This document shows, in pieces, positions 1 to 6,655 of a stretch of DNA of 9,620 nucleotides. The stretch is taken from the NCBI GenBank assembly GCA_020347545.1, contig CP070731.1, positions 2,013,047 through 2,022,666 of the forward strand, written 5' to 3'. Position numbers and translations under genes: made by a program. Position 1 is the first letter of the stretch. Each line of letters opens with the position of its first letter. The notes under the pieces were generated by a model. It was not told the origin of the DNA. It did not search any database and saw only the letters and a list, made by a program, of their open reading frames with translations. This DNA is from Flavobacteriaceae bacterium (GTDB lineage: Bacteria > Bacteroidota > Bacteroidia > Flavobacteriales > Flavobacteriaceae).

Positions 1-266
1 ATCCTGATCATCCCTTGTATAAGAAGTATTTTATGCATGGAACAGCTCATCACATTGGCCTTGATGTTCATGATGTGGGATTATATTCAAGACCTTTTGA
101 AAGAGGAATGGTCCTGACCTGCGAACCTGGCATTTACATTGCTGAAGAAGGAATTGGTTGTCGGTTGGAAAATGACTACCTCATCACCATCGATGGAAAT
201 ATCAATCTCACCGAGGAAATGCCAATTGAAATTGAAGAAATTGAACAATTAATGGCTAAAAGCTAA
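1..266 (+). CDS. pepP: Xaa-Pro aminopeptidase (M24B family), C-terminal fragment cut by left window edge
   Basis: This is the end of a cytosolic dinuclear-metal peptidase that removes an N-terminal residue preceding proline. The frame is open from the first bases of the window, so the start lies outside; the TTG at 15 is an internal Leu codon, not a start. The visible pita-bread-fold motifs are HGTAHHIGLDVHD (bases 36-74, metal and substrate histidines), CEPGIYI (bases 120-140, metal-ligand Glu) and CRLEND, with the second metal-ligand Glu. These are the last three conserved blocks of aminopeptidase P, and the gene ends in the usual short acidic tail. It converges on the four-gene minus-strand block with 36 bases between the two stop codons. 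The family call is firm. Aminopeptidase P versus prolidase rests on the motif spelling and is less certain. A role in feeding proline-rich peptides to the neighbouring pathway is inference only. Confidence 0.85.
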   Translation, partial: PDHPLYKKYFMHGTAHHIGLDVHDVGLYSRPFERGMVLTCEPGIYIAEEGIGCRLENDYLITIDGNINLTEEMPIEIEEIEQLMAKS

Positions 267-302
267 AATTCATTTTAACCAAGGATTACGATAGCTGTTT
301 GT

Positions 303-734
303 TTAGCAGGAGGTATCTGAAATGATCTTCCATTTACCTTTGATTTTTTTAAAAATGATCATAAAGATTCCATCGGCATTTCCTACTGACCGTTCAAGAT
401 GGTATTCCCCCATGACATAGTAGGCGTCCTTGGAAATCTTTGATATGTCATTAATGACAAACTTTAAGGTTCCGGAATAGTCTTTAGAAGGATAGGCTTT
501 TTTGTACCTGGCCAGAGTGTTGTTCCATCCATAAGTTACGCCGTTACTTCCGTAAAATTTCAATTCCTCTGATTTCCAATAGCCCTGCATAAAACCTTCG
601 AGGTCATAATTGTTCCAGGCCTCCTGTTGATCAGCCATTACTTTTCTGATTGCATCTTTTTCATCCTTTTTTACATCAATTCCGTTAAAGGAACTAAGCA
701 GAACTGCAGTCAATAAGAGTACTATATTTTTCAT
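303..734 (-). CDS. Exported NTF2-like (DUF4440/SnoaL-type) protein
   Basis: This 143-residue protein of unknown function has an N-terminal signal peptide: Lys at position 2, then a hydrophobic stretch of about residues 4-14, with no lipobox cysteine. It is therefore probably released into the periplasm. The rest reads as one NTF2-like cone fold. A first helix carries the AWNNYDLEGF motif (about residues 39-48), followed by a YWKSEELKFYGSNG strand region and C-terminal beta strands ending in GKWKIISD. This matches the DUF4440/SnoaL-like pattern, a fold used both for small-molecule binding and for catalysis. It is the last gene of the minus-strand block, starting 11 bases after the stop of the fusion gene, so it is probably co-transcribed. 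Its link to the amino-acid enzymes is unclear because it is exported and they are not. The fold is well supported; the function is not known. Confidence 0.75.
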   Translation of the reverse strand: MKNIVLLLTAVLLSSFNGIDVKKDEKDAIRKVMADQQEAWNNYDLEGFMQGYWKSEELKFYGSNGVTYGWNNTLARYKKAYPSKDYSGTLKFVINDISKISKDAYYVMGEYHLERSVGNADGIFMIIFKKIKGKWKIISDTSC

Positions 735-745
735 AAATAATTATT

Positions 746-3700
746 TTAGAGTTTTATAAAATCTTCTTCGAGGACTAAGGATAATGCCTCTATAAGGCTT
801 TTCGCATTTTCAAGGGAAAACACCATAGGTGGTTTTATCTTCAGAACATTGTGATCCGGTCCGTCAATGCTCATTAAGATACCTTTGTCCTTCATTCTAT
901 TGGCCAGGTATATTGTCTTATCCGCTAATGGATTAAGGTTTTCATCGGTTAGCTCAATTCCTAAAAACAAGCCTTGCCCCCTAATATCTTTTAGAATAGG
1001 ATAAGATTGGCTTAGTCTTGTTAATTCTTCTTTGAGATAGCCGCCGGTTTGCAATGCATTTTTTTGAAGATTCTCATTTTTAACCACCTCAAGTACAGCA
1101 TTTGCAATGGCGCAGGAAACCGGATTCCCGCCAAAGGTATTGAAATACTCCATACCATTGGCAAACTTATCGGCAACGTCTCTGGTACAAACTACTGCTG
1201 CTACAGGGTGGCCGTTACCAAGCGGTTTGCCAATGGTTACGATATCAGGAACTACATCATACAATTCAAATCCCCAAAAGGACGACCCAACACGTCCGCA
1301 ACCCACCTGAACTTCATCAGAAATACATAAACCTCCTGCTTTTCTAACTGATCTATAGCTATGTTTTAAAAAGTCCTTTGGTAATTCCACCTGTCCTCCG
1401 CAACTAATTATGGGTTCAACAATAAGAGCTGCCGGAGATTTGTCTTCAGCTCTTAATTTCTCAATAATCCCGTCTACTTCCCGGGCATATTTCTTTCCTG
1501 AATTCTTCCCTCTGTATTTCCCCCTGAACTCATCGGGGATTGGAAAAATATGGGTATGCTCCGGGCAACCTGCACCTCCTTTTCCATCAAACTTGTACGA
1601 GCTGATTTCGATACATGTATTTGTATTTCCATGATAGCCCATTTCGGAGGCTATAATATCTTGTTTTCCCGTAACGGTTTTGGCCATCCTTATAGCCAGT
1701 TCATTGGCTTCGCTTCCCGAGTTTACAAAATGTACAACACACAGCTCCGGAGGGAAAGTGGATAAAAGAGTTTCCGTTGCTCTGATGATATTCTTGTGTA
1801 AATACCGTGTATTGGTATTCAACAGTGCCATTTGTTCCTGGCCTGCTTTTACTACAGCGGGATGCTCATGTCCGGCATGGGCCACATTGTTTACCGTGTC
1901 AAGATACATGACACCTTGTTGATCGATGAGGTAAGGGCCCATTCCTCTGACTATGTGAAGCGGTTCCTCATAGGACAGGCTCATTCCTTTTCCCAGAAAT
2001 TCCTGTCTGAATTTTATAAGGTCCTGATTCTTTTCACTTTGGTACGGATTAAGGGATTTGATTTGGAACAAAAGATTTGGATCAGGGCAAATACTTTTCC
2101 AGGTTTTGATTTCACTCTGATATGCCACCCCGGGAAAATCATACTCAAAATCGAGCATGGACAGCATGATTTCGAAATGTAAATGAGGAGGCCAGTTACC
2201 ATTTTCAGGGTAGTTTCCAAGAAGACCAACCCGATCACCGGCACTTAGAAGCTCTCCGGGTTTTAAGGAAGTGGCACTTTTTACCGAAAGATGGCCATAA
2301 AGGCTGTAAAATTCGAAATCTTCAGCCCTGTGTTTTAAGATGACCAGCCCTCCGTATTCCTTGTCTCCTTCATCATTTGCAGCGACGATCACCTCCCCAT
2401 CAAGAAGCGTGTGAACCGGGGTCCCTGGACTACGCCAAAAATCGATTCCAAGATGGATCGTTCTGTTTTCATTGCGTTCGTTCCCTTTTTTTTGATAGGC
2501 CTCTGTGTTATACACAAGTCTCGGTTCGAGGTAGCCGCCAGCAATTATTTTTTTCGGATGTTTCTTTTGAAGCCTGTTTATCTTGTATTCAAAATATTCA
2601 AAATCAGCAAAGTCGCTAAGATGCCCCAACCATTTGCTCGAGACACTTAAATCAAGATTATAACAGTTTTTTACAGGAACAGAAGGGAAAAGATTTTGAA
2701 GTTCAAATTTCTTGCCTGATGACCACTTTTTAAACTTGTTTTCATTGGGGTGCGCAGTATATCCACAGGCTTGTCGAAAACTGTAATGGGCAAATTCAGG
2801 GCTGATTTCTTTCCATGAACGTAAAAGCTCCCAGGCCGGTTTGGCACTTATCTGAAGGTATTCATTATCGGGTTCCTTTCTTCTGTTTAAGGCCGACTTT
2901 GTAAGTGTGATTATCAGCCGCATCGCAATACAATCATACAGAAATGATAATTCTTTCTGCTGAATTACCCTTCCATTATGATATCCCTTCACAATGTCAA
3001 TGGCCCCTGAAAGCGGATCATTCAGATTCATTATTCCATACGCACAGCACACTGCAAGGTCATTGATCGTTTGAGAATAAATGGAGTCACCATAATCGAT
3101 AACGGCTCTGACTTGAGGTTCTTTTAAATCTTCATTGACCAGGATATTGAAATCGTTTGCATCGTTGTGAATAACTGATCTCGGAAGTTTTTGATATTCT
3201 TCTTGAAATGATTTAAACCTCTTTTGAAAGTATTCGATGATGGTTCGCTCCTGTGGCTCAAAAATTTCAATATGATCTGCCGTCCAAAGTGAATTAGACA
3301 GGTCCCATTCAAATGTCCTGTGTGCACAGGGATGCTCAAAATTTTCAAGTGCTGCGCTTAGCCTTCCACAACATATTCCCAAACTTTGTCTTAAGCTCGA
3401 ATTTTTGGGATGAACTTCGTTATAAATCCGGCCGGGTATCCAGCTCAACAACCTTACGGCTCTTTGTTTTTTGTTTTGATCCGTATAAAAAGCAATGGAA
3501 TTACCGGACAGGTCTGTAAATGTTTCCGGAGCCTTTAATTCGGCTGCAGAGTGTAGAAGATGATCCAGCAGTTCCTGTTGAAAACGGAGTGAATCTAAAT
3601 CTGTATCAGGTCTTGATATCTTAAGAATATAACGGGCACCTTCCTCCAGGGTGATTTTAAAATTCATATCGTATTCCCCGGGAAGCCTTTGGGTCTTACC

Positions 3701-3781
3701 CTGAATTCCATACAGGTCCAAAAGCACTTTTTGTGCCTCTTCAGTACTTATCAGCAAGTCGGTATACGTTGTATTGTTCAT
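746..3781 (-). CDS. Three-domain fusion: hydroxylysine/ethanolamine-type kinase, M23 metallopeptidase domain, class III PLP phospho-lyase
   Basis: Residues 1-340 are an aminoglycoside-phosphotransferase-fold kinase of the hydroxylysine-kinase group: nucleotide Lys54 in YILK, Brenner motif HNDANDFN (catalytic D207, N212), and IDYGDS with metal Asp229. Residues about 410-560 are an M23 domain with all expected residues: H443 and D447 (HLGID), H497 (YGHLS), H533 and H535 (HLHFE). Residues about 585-1011 are a class III PLP enzyme close to ethanolamine-phosphate and 5-phosphohydroxylysine phospho-lyases: NSGSEAN (687-693), SDEVQVG (D822), Schiff-base K852 in GKPLGNGHPV and EYFNTFGGNPVSC. The likely chemistry is phosphorylation of an amino alcohol, then elimination of phosphate and ammonia to give an aldehyde. 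With hydroxylysine the product is 2-aminoadipate semialdehyde; with ethanolamine it is acetaldehyde. There is no signal peptide, so it is cytosolic. It starts 3 bases after the dehydratase stop. I recall the same domain order from other bacteria; the domain calls are firm and the substrate is open. Confidence 0.9.
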   Translation of the reverse strand: MNNTTYTDLLISTEEAQKVLLDLYGIQGKTQRLPGEYDMNFKITLEEGARYILKISRPDTDLDSLRFQQELLDHLLHSAAELKAPETFTDLSGNSIAFYTDQNKKQRAVRLLSWIPGRIYNEVHPKNSSLRQSLGICCGRLSAALENFEHPCAHRTFEWDLSNSLWTADHIEIFEPQERTIIEYFQKRFKSFQEEYQKLPRSVIHNDANDFNILVNEDLKEPQVRAVIDYGDSIYSQTINDLAVCCAYGIMNLNDPLSGAIDIVKGYHNGRVIQQKELSFLYDCIAMRLIITLTKSALNRRKEPDNEYLQISAKPAWELLRSWKEISPEFAHYSFRQACGYTAHPNENKFKKWSSGKKFELQNLFPSVPVKNCYNLDLSVSSKWLGHLSDFADFEYFEYKINRLQKKHPKKIIAGGYLEPRLVYNTEAYQKKGNERNENRTIHLGIDFWRSPGTPVHTLLDGEVIVAANDEGDKEYGGLVILKHRAEDFEFYSLYGHLSVKSATSLKPGELLSAGDRVGLLGNYPENGNWPPHLHFEIMLSMLDFEYDFPGVAYQSEIKTWKSICPDPNLLFQIKSLNPYQSEKNQDLIKFRQEFLGKGMSLSYEEPLHIVRGMGPYLIDQQGVMYLDTVNNVAHAGHEHPAVVKAGQEQMALLNTNTRYLHKNIIRATETLLSTFPPELCVVHFVNSGSEANELAIRMAKTVTGKQDIIASEMGYHGNTNTCIEISSYKFDGKGGAGCPEHTHIFPIPDEFRGKYRGKNSGKKYAREVDGIIEKLRAEDKSPAALIVEPIISCGGQVELPKDFLKHSYRSVRKAGGLCISDEVQVGCGRVGSSFWGFELYDVVPDIVTIGKPLGNGHPVAAVVCTRDVADKFANGMEYFNTFGGNPVSCAIANAVLEVVKNENLQKNALQTGGYLKEELTRLSQSYPILKDIRGQGLFLGIELTDENLNPLADKTIYLANRMKDKGILMSIDGPDHNVLKIKPPMVFSLENAKSLIEALSLVLEEDFIKL

Positions 3782-3784
3782 GTA

Positions 3785-4846
3785 TTAACGAAGTATGAAT
3801 CCGTATTTCATCGCATCATCAGGATCAATAACAAAGGTATGCATTCCTGTTATATGGGCGGTCCCTTCAACCTGGGGAACTACAGCTTTAAACGGGCCAA
3901 AATCGATTTCTTCAACCACGGATCCTTTGAAAACAGAATCGGTGATACTCTCGATACTCATTTTTTCTCCGATTTTTATTTCATTTCTTAGATAATGAAT
4001 GGCCATCCTGCCTGATACCCCGGATCCGGTTGGGCATCGATCCACTTCTCCATCAGCAAATATGCACACATTCCTGCTGTCAATATTTTTATGATTTGAC
4101 TCTCCTGTAAAAATAGTTCCATAGAGAAAACCCAGATCTTCTTCAAAAGGATGCACTACTGAATAATCGTTTTTTATCACAGCTTTTTTTATGTCCATTC
4201 CGGTTTTGATCAATTTTTGATACGATGCTTTTGACAGGTCGAAATCAAAATTGTTTTTTGCCATATCGACATAAGCGTAAAATGCACCTCCATAAGCAAG
4301 GTCATAGGTTACGATTCCTATGCCATTGACTTCAACAGTTCGGTCCAGTCCTGCCACAAAACTAGGCACACAATGAAATCTTACCCCCTCTACTTTTCCA
4401 CTTTTAACCTGTGCATATGACTTGATACGTCCGCAGGGGGCGTCAATTTTCACTTCATTCTCTCCTTCCTTTACCTGGATCCAGTTCATTTCAACACAAA
4501 GGGTAGTCAAGGCAATGATGGCATGGCCACACATCGTGGAGTACCCCTCATTGTGCAGAAAAATAACCCCAAAATCACCTTCATCGTCGTTAGGTGGCGT
4601 TAAAATACAACCATACATATCGGCATGGCCTCTGGGTTCAAACATGAGCGCCGTTCTGAGATGGTCCAGGTTTTCTTTGCAATAACGTCTGTATTCAAGC
4701 ACTGAATTTCCCTTCAGTTCGGGAAAACCTTCAGTGATCACCCTAAGAGGTTCACCTCCTGTATGCATGTCAATGGTTTTGATCTGAAGCCATTCATTTC
4801 GGGGTTCATAGCTTTTTCTTTGCTGAATTCTATCGAAAGTTTTCAT
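3785..4846 (-). CDS. trans-3-hydroxy-L-proline dehydratase (proline racemase superfamily)
   Basis: This 353-residue cytosolic enzyme is predicted to dehydrate trans-3-hydroxy-L-proline to delta-1-pyrroline-2-carboxylate. The proline racemase fold is clear from TIDMHTGGEPLR (residues 24-35), the first active-site motif STMCGHA (C106) and the second, DRCPTGSGVSGR (269-280). In racemases and 4-hydroxyproline epimerases the second motif carries a catalytic Cys after the Pro (PCGTG). Here that position is Thr273, the Cys/Thr arrangement of characterised 3-hydroxyproline dehydratases, including the human enzyme. The Cys at 271 is two residues off and would not replace it. The length is slightly above the family norm because of about 20 extra N-terminal residues; the next Met is inside the conserved HTGGEP block, so the chosen start is the only reasonable one. 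It lies 9 bases after the reductase stop and 3 bases before the fusion gene. LhpH of Azospirillum is a functional counterpart. Confidence 0.88.
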   Translation of the reverse strand: MKTFDRIQQRKSYEPRNEWLQIKTIDMHTGGEPLRVITEGFPELKGNSVLEYRRYCKENLDHLRTALMFEPRGHADMYGCILTPPNDDEGDFGVIFLHNEGYSTMCGHAIIALTTLCVEMNWIQVKEGENEVKIDAPCGRIKSYAQVKSGKVEGVRFHCVPSFVAGLDRTVEVNGIGIVTYDLAYGGAFYAYVDMAKNNFDFDLSKASYQKLIKTGMDIKKAVIKNDYSVVHPFEEDLGFLYGTIFTGESNHKNIDSRNVCIFADGEVDRCPTGSGVSGRMAIHYLRNEIKIGEKMSIESITDSVFKGSVVEEIDFGPFKAVVPQVEGTAHITGMHTFVIDPDDAMKYGFILR

Positions 4847-4855
4847 CGCTTTAAT

Positions 4856-5815
4856 CTATCTTTTTTTATACTGTTCAAAGTAATATCTTGCTCCAAATAA
4901 ATCTTCTGAAGCGTGCCCGACCGATTTAAAAAAAGTGATCTCATCTGAATTTTTTCGCCCCGGATGCTGACCGCTGCATAATTCAAATAAATCGGCTTGG
5001 ATATCTTCCTGTTTCAGGATTCCTTTTTGCAGGGGTATCACGATATCACCTGATTCTTTTAATCCTCCTTGATACGTGTCTAAAAAAACACTTGATCTCA
5101 ATACGCATGCGTCATCAGCCTCTCTCATATCTTTTTTATAGGCCCCTACTAAATCAAGATGCTGACCTTTTCGAAGTTTATTTCCATCAACCAGTGGATC
5201 CTTGGACAAGGTGGCCGTTGAAATAATATCGCATTCACGGATATGGGAATCATACGCTTTAACGGGAATGACTTCGATATCTTCCTGTTCAAATAAACCT
5301 GCAATTTGTAATGCTTTATCATAATTTCTTCCCCAAACATATACTTTATGTATAGGCCTGACCGTAGCGTGGGCTCTTATCAGATTGGCAGATAATGCTC
5401 CCGTTCCCAGCATCAAAAGGGTTGAGGCTTCGGGGTGGGAGAGGTAGGAGGCTGCAAGGGCTGAGGCCGCCGCCGTTCTTTTTGCAGTTAGAGCTTTAGC
5501 ATCAAAAATTGCATTTAAAGTTCCGGTATGCCCATTAAGGTAGAGATAGGTGCCTTGTATTGAGGGTAAATCATATTTACCATTATTTGGATTTACAGAT
5601 ACTATTTTCACACCTAAATCTGTCCCTGCTTCCCAAGAAGGCATAAGAAGGAGGGTAGAATCAATATTTTCCTTTGGGTTAGGATAGTCGTGATGATGTC
5701 TCATAGGAGTTTCAACACACTGTTCCGCGAATCCGGATCTTAGAATATTGATCAGTTGTCCAAAGTCAGTATGAGACTCAATAAAATCATCCGTTATATA
5801 TGGTAAAGGACCCAT
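4856..5815 (-). CDS. Ornithine cyclodeaminase/mu-crystallin family reductase, probable delta-1-pyrroline-2-carboxylate reductase
   Basis: This 319-residue cytosolic NAD(P)H-dependent enzyme is predicted to reduce delta-1-pyrroline-2-carboxylate to L-proline, completing the 3-hydroxyproline route begun by the next gene. Family marks are PMRHHHDYP (residues 37-45), K70 in LGVKIVSVNP, R113 in KRTAAASALAA, the Rossmann loop LGTGALSANLIRAH (136-149), DLVGAYKKDMREAD (221-234) and the C-terminal block ITFFKSVGHASEDL. True ornithine cyclodeaminases carry a catalytic Asp in a VGGDCPG loop. Here the loop reads VGAYKKDMRE, as in mu-crystallin, alanine dehydrogenase and pyrroline-2-carboxylate reductase relatives. 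Pairing with a 3-hydroxyproline dehydratase is a known arrangement (LhpI in Azospirillum). It is the first gene of the block. The ATG at 5815 has no Shine-Dalgarno sequence, only an A-run, which is usual in Bacteroidota. The family is firm; the exact substrate comes from context. Confidence 0.85.
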   Translation of the reverse strand: MGPLPYITDDFIESHTDFGQLINILRSGFAEQCVETPMRHHHDYPNPKENIDSTLLLMPSWEAGTDLGVKIVSVNPNNGKYDLPSIQGTYLYLNGHTGTLNAIFDAKALTAKRTAAASALAASYLSHPEASTLLMLGTGALSANLIRAHATVRPIHKVYVWGRNYDKALQIAGLFEQEDIEVIPVKAYDSHIRECDIISTATLSKDPLVDGNKLRKGQHLDLVGAYKKDMREADDACVLRSSVFLDTYQGGLKESGDIVIPLQKGILKQEDIQADLFELCSGQHPGRKNSDEITFFKSVGHASEDLFGARYYFEQYKKR

Positions 5816-5926
5816 TCATTTTTTTGAACTAAAATAAATATAACTTCAAACTAATCCTATATTACCTTAAAATTAGATAAAATAATACGTTCTTAGCGTA
5901 ATAAAGTACTGATTGAAGACTTTGTT
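5816..5926 (-). promoter_or_regulatory. Upstream region of the four-gene block, with possible promoter element
   Basis: This 111-base, very AT-rich gap lies between the membrane-protein remnant and the reductase start. Read on the minus strand, bases 5854-5847 spell TTAGTTTG, a 7-of-8 match to the Bacteroidota -7 consensus TAnnTTTG, about 32 bases before the ATG. No matching upstream TTTG box is seen at the usual distance, so the promoter call is weak. An imperfect palindrome sits further upstream and is listed separately. Confidence 0.3.
5883..5903. promoter_or_regulatory. Imperfect palindrome, possible operator
   Basis: The arms TAATACG and CGTAATA flank a 7-base spacer, with six of seven arm positions pairing. 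It lies about 68 bases upstream of the reductase start, just beyond the possible -7 element. The symmetry, with centres of the half-sites about 14 bases apart, suits a dimeric regulator. It is short enough to have arisen by chance in AT-rich DNA. Confidence 0.25.
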
Positions 5927-6100
5927 TTAAGAAAGGAGGAACAAAAAGATAAGTGGGAAAATCAGACCAGCCAGTGCCAGTTTCCAGCCTCTTTGTTTAA
6001 AACCGTTTTTTCCTGATGGAATTAAGATACCGGTTACTGCGATCAAGATCATGGCGGCGCCAAAAATATCCGAGTACCAGATCCAGAATTTGTTTGTGGT
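5927..6100 (-). pseudogene. C-terminal remnant of a PepSY-associated TM helix protein
   Basis: This is an open stretch of 58 codons, too short for a full gene and without a normal start codon at its head. It begins TTNKFWIWYSDIFGAAM and continues through one hydrophobic segment (ILIAVTGILI), a charged loop (SGKNGFKQRGWK) and a second hydrophobic segment ending LIFPLIFLFLLS. The pattern of WxWYSD, helix, GKxG...RG, helix matches the C-terminal end of the small PepSY-associated membrane proteins of Bacteroidota, which are usually close to 200 residues. The N-terminal two thirds are missing; the GNAT gene ends exactly where the remnant begins, and the remnant is in frame after its TGA. A 41-residue membrane peptide could start at the internal ATG (6052), so a small functional protein is not excluded. 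The frame has no internal stops, so the loss is recent or the piece is still under selection. Confidence 0.6.
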
Positions 6101-6601
6101 TCATGAAAACAGCATGATATCTTTATCCTCATCAGGCAATCGCACCATTTTTTCATAACGTAACCCCAGTTTTTCAAGAAGATGAATAGAAGCCTTATTA
6201 GCTGGGTTTACAATAGCCAGTATTTTCTCTATTTTCAGTTCATTCAAGCCATATTCAAAAATGGATTTCGCAGCTTCAAAAGCGTATCCCTTGCCTCTGA
6301 ATTCAGGCAAAAAACCATAACCTATATCAACGTGTTCAAGCCCTTCTCTGTGAATCAGTCCGGCTACTCCAATAAAGGTTTTGTCATTTTTAAGCCTCAC
6401 GGCGTAAAACCCGAAATCGGATTCATCATAACTTTTGAAAAATCGTTCTTTAATGTGTTCCCGGGCGGCTTCAAGAGTTTTTATGTTTCTGTCGCCGATA
6501 TTCCTGATCCAGTCCTTATCATTCATCAATTTGATCAAAGATGGAGCATCTTCCAAGGTTACTTTTTCGATAACTAATCTATCTGTGCTTAGAATGGCCA
6601 T
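6101..6601 (-). CDS. GNAT family N-acetyltransferase (RimJ/RimL-like)
   Basis: This 166-residue cytosolic acetyl-CoA-dependent transferase has an unknown acceptor. It shows the usual RimJ/RimL order: an N-terminal strand LSTDRLVIEKVTLEDA (about 4-19), central strands FGFYAVRLKNDKTFIGVAG, the acetyl-CoA pyrophosphate loop in FLPEFRGKGYAFEA (97-110, RGKGYA), and the C-terminal block NPANKASIHLLEKLGL (133-148). The chosen start is the ATG at 6601. A TTG two codons upstream would also be in frame but adds nothing conserved. It follows the DUF4407 gene by 54 bases on the same strand and may share its transcript. The end DKDIMLFS is a natural family C-terminus, so the protein looks complete although its stop abuts a gene remnant. 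The family is firm; the function is unassigned. Confidence 0.88.
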   Translation of the reverse strand: MAILSTDRLVIEKVTLEDAPSLIKLMNDKDWIRNIGDRNIKTLEAAREHIKERFFKSYDESDFGFYAVRLKNDKTFIGVAGLIHREGLEHVDIGYGFLPEFRGKGYAFEAAKSIFEYGLNELKIEKILAIVNPANKASIHLLEKLGLRYEKMVRLPDEDKDIMLFS

Positions 6602-6655
6602 ATGCAATTTTAAAGACCTAAAGATAAGTTTATTTGCATTGAATCAAGATGTTTT

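Larger units (their letters stand above)
303..5815 (-). other. Probable four-gene operon for 3-hydroxyproline and hydroxylysine (or ethanolamine) breakdown
   Basis: The four minus-strand genes are separated by 9, 3 and 11 bases with no room for internal promoters or terminators, so one transcript starting near 5840 is the simplest reading. The order is reductase, dehydratase, kinase-M23-lyase fusion, exported NTF2-like protein. The first two form a complete route from trans-3-hydroxy-L-proline to L-proline. The fusion holds both steps of a phosphorylate-then-eliminate route for an amino alcohol. No regulator or transporter is encoded inside the block. Confidence 0.75.

Noticed and set aside
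1832..2182. Plus-strand open frames within the fusion gene, this one being the longest (116 codons)
   Set aside because: It lies antisense to a gene with clear conserved motifs, shows no recognisable family, and its composition is what a reversed coding strand gives.
746..3781. Assembly artefact joining three separate genes
   Set aside because: The three domains are joined in one uninterrupted frame with normal linkers and complete motifs, and this domain order is, to my knowledge, found in other bacteria.
3689..3991. A 100-codon plus-strand frame across the dehydratase-fusion junction
   Set aside because: It is antisense to two well-supported genes, has no family resemblance and no sign of its own promoter.
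3785..4846. Proline racemase or 4-hydroxyproline epimerase
   Set aside because: The second catalytic position is Thr273 instead of Cys, which fits the dehydratase subgroup.
4856..5815. True ornithine cyclodeaminase
   Set aside because: The VGGDCPG-type loop with its catalytic Asp is replaced by VGAYKKDMRE, and the neighbour supplies a pyrroline-2-carboxylate substrate.
5999..6104. A 35-codon frame starting at the ATG that overlaps the GNAT stop (ATGA)
   Set aside because: It reads as arginine-rich nonsense, whereas the other frame over the same bases gives a two-helix membrane protein tail with a recognisable family pattern.
6602..6607. TTG at 6607 as start of the GNAT gene
   Set aside because: An ATG two codons downstream gives the normal family start, and the extra residues are not conserved.
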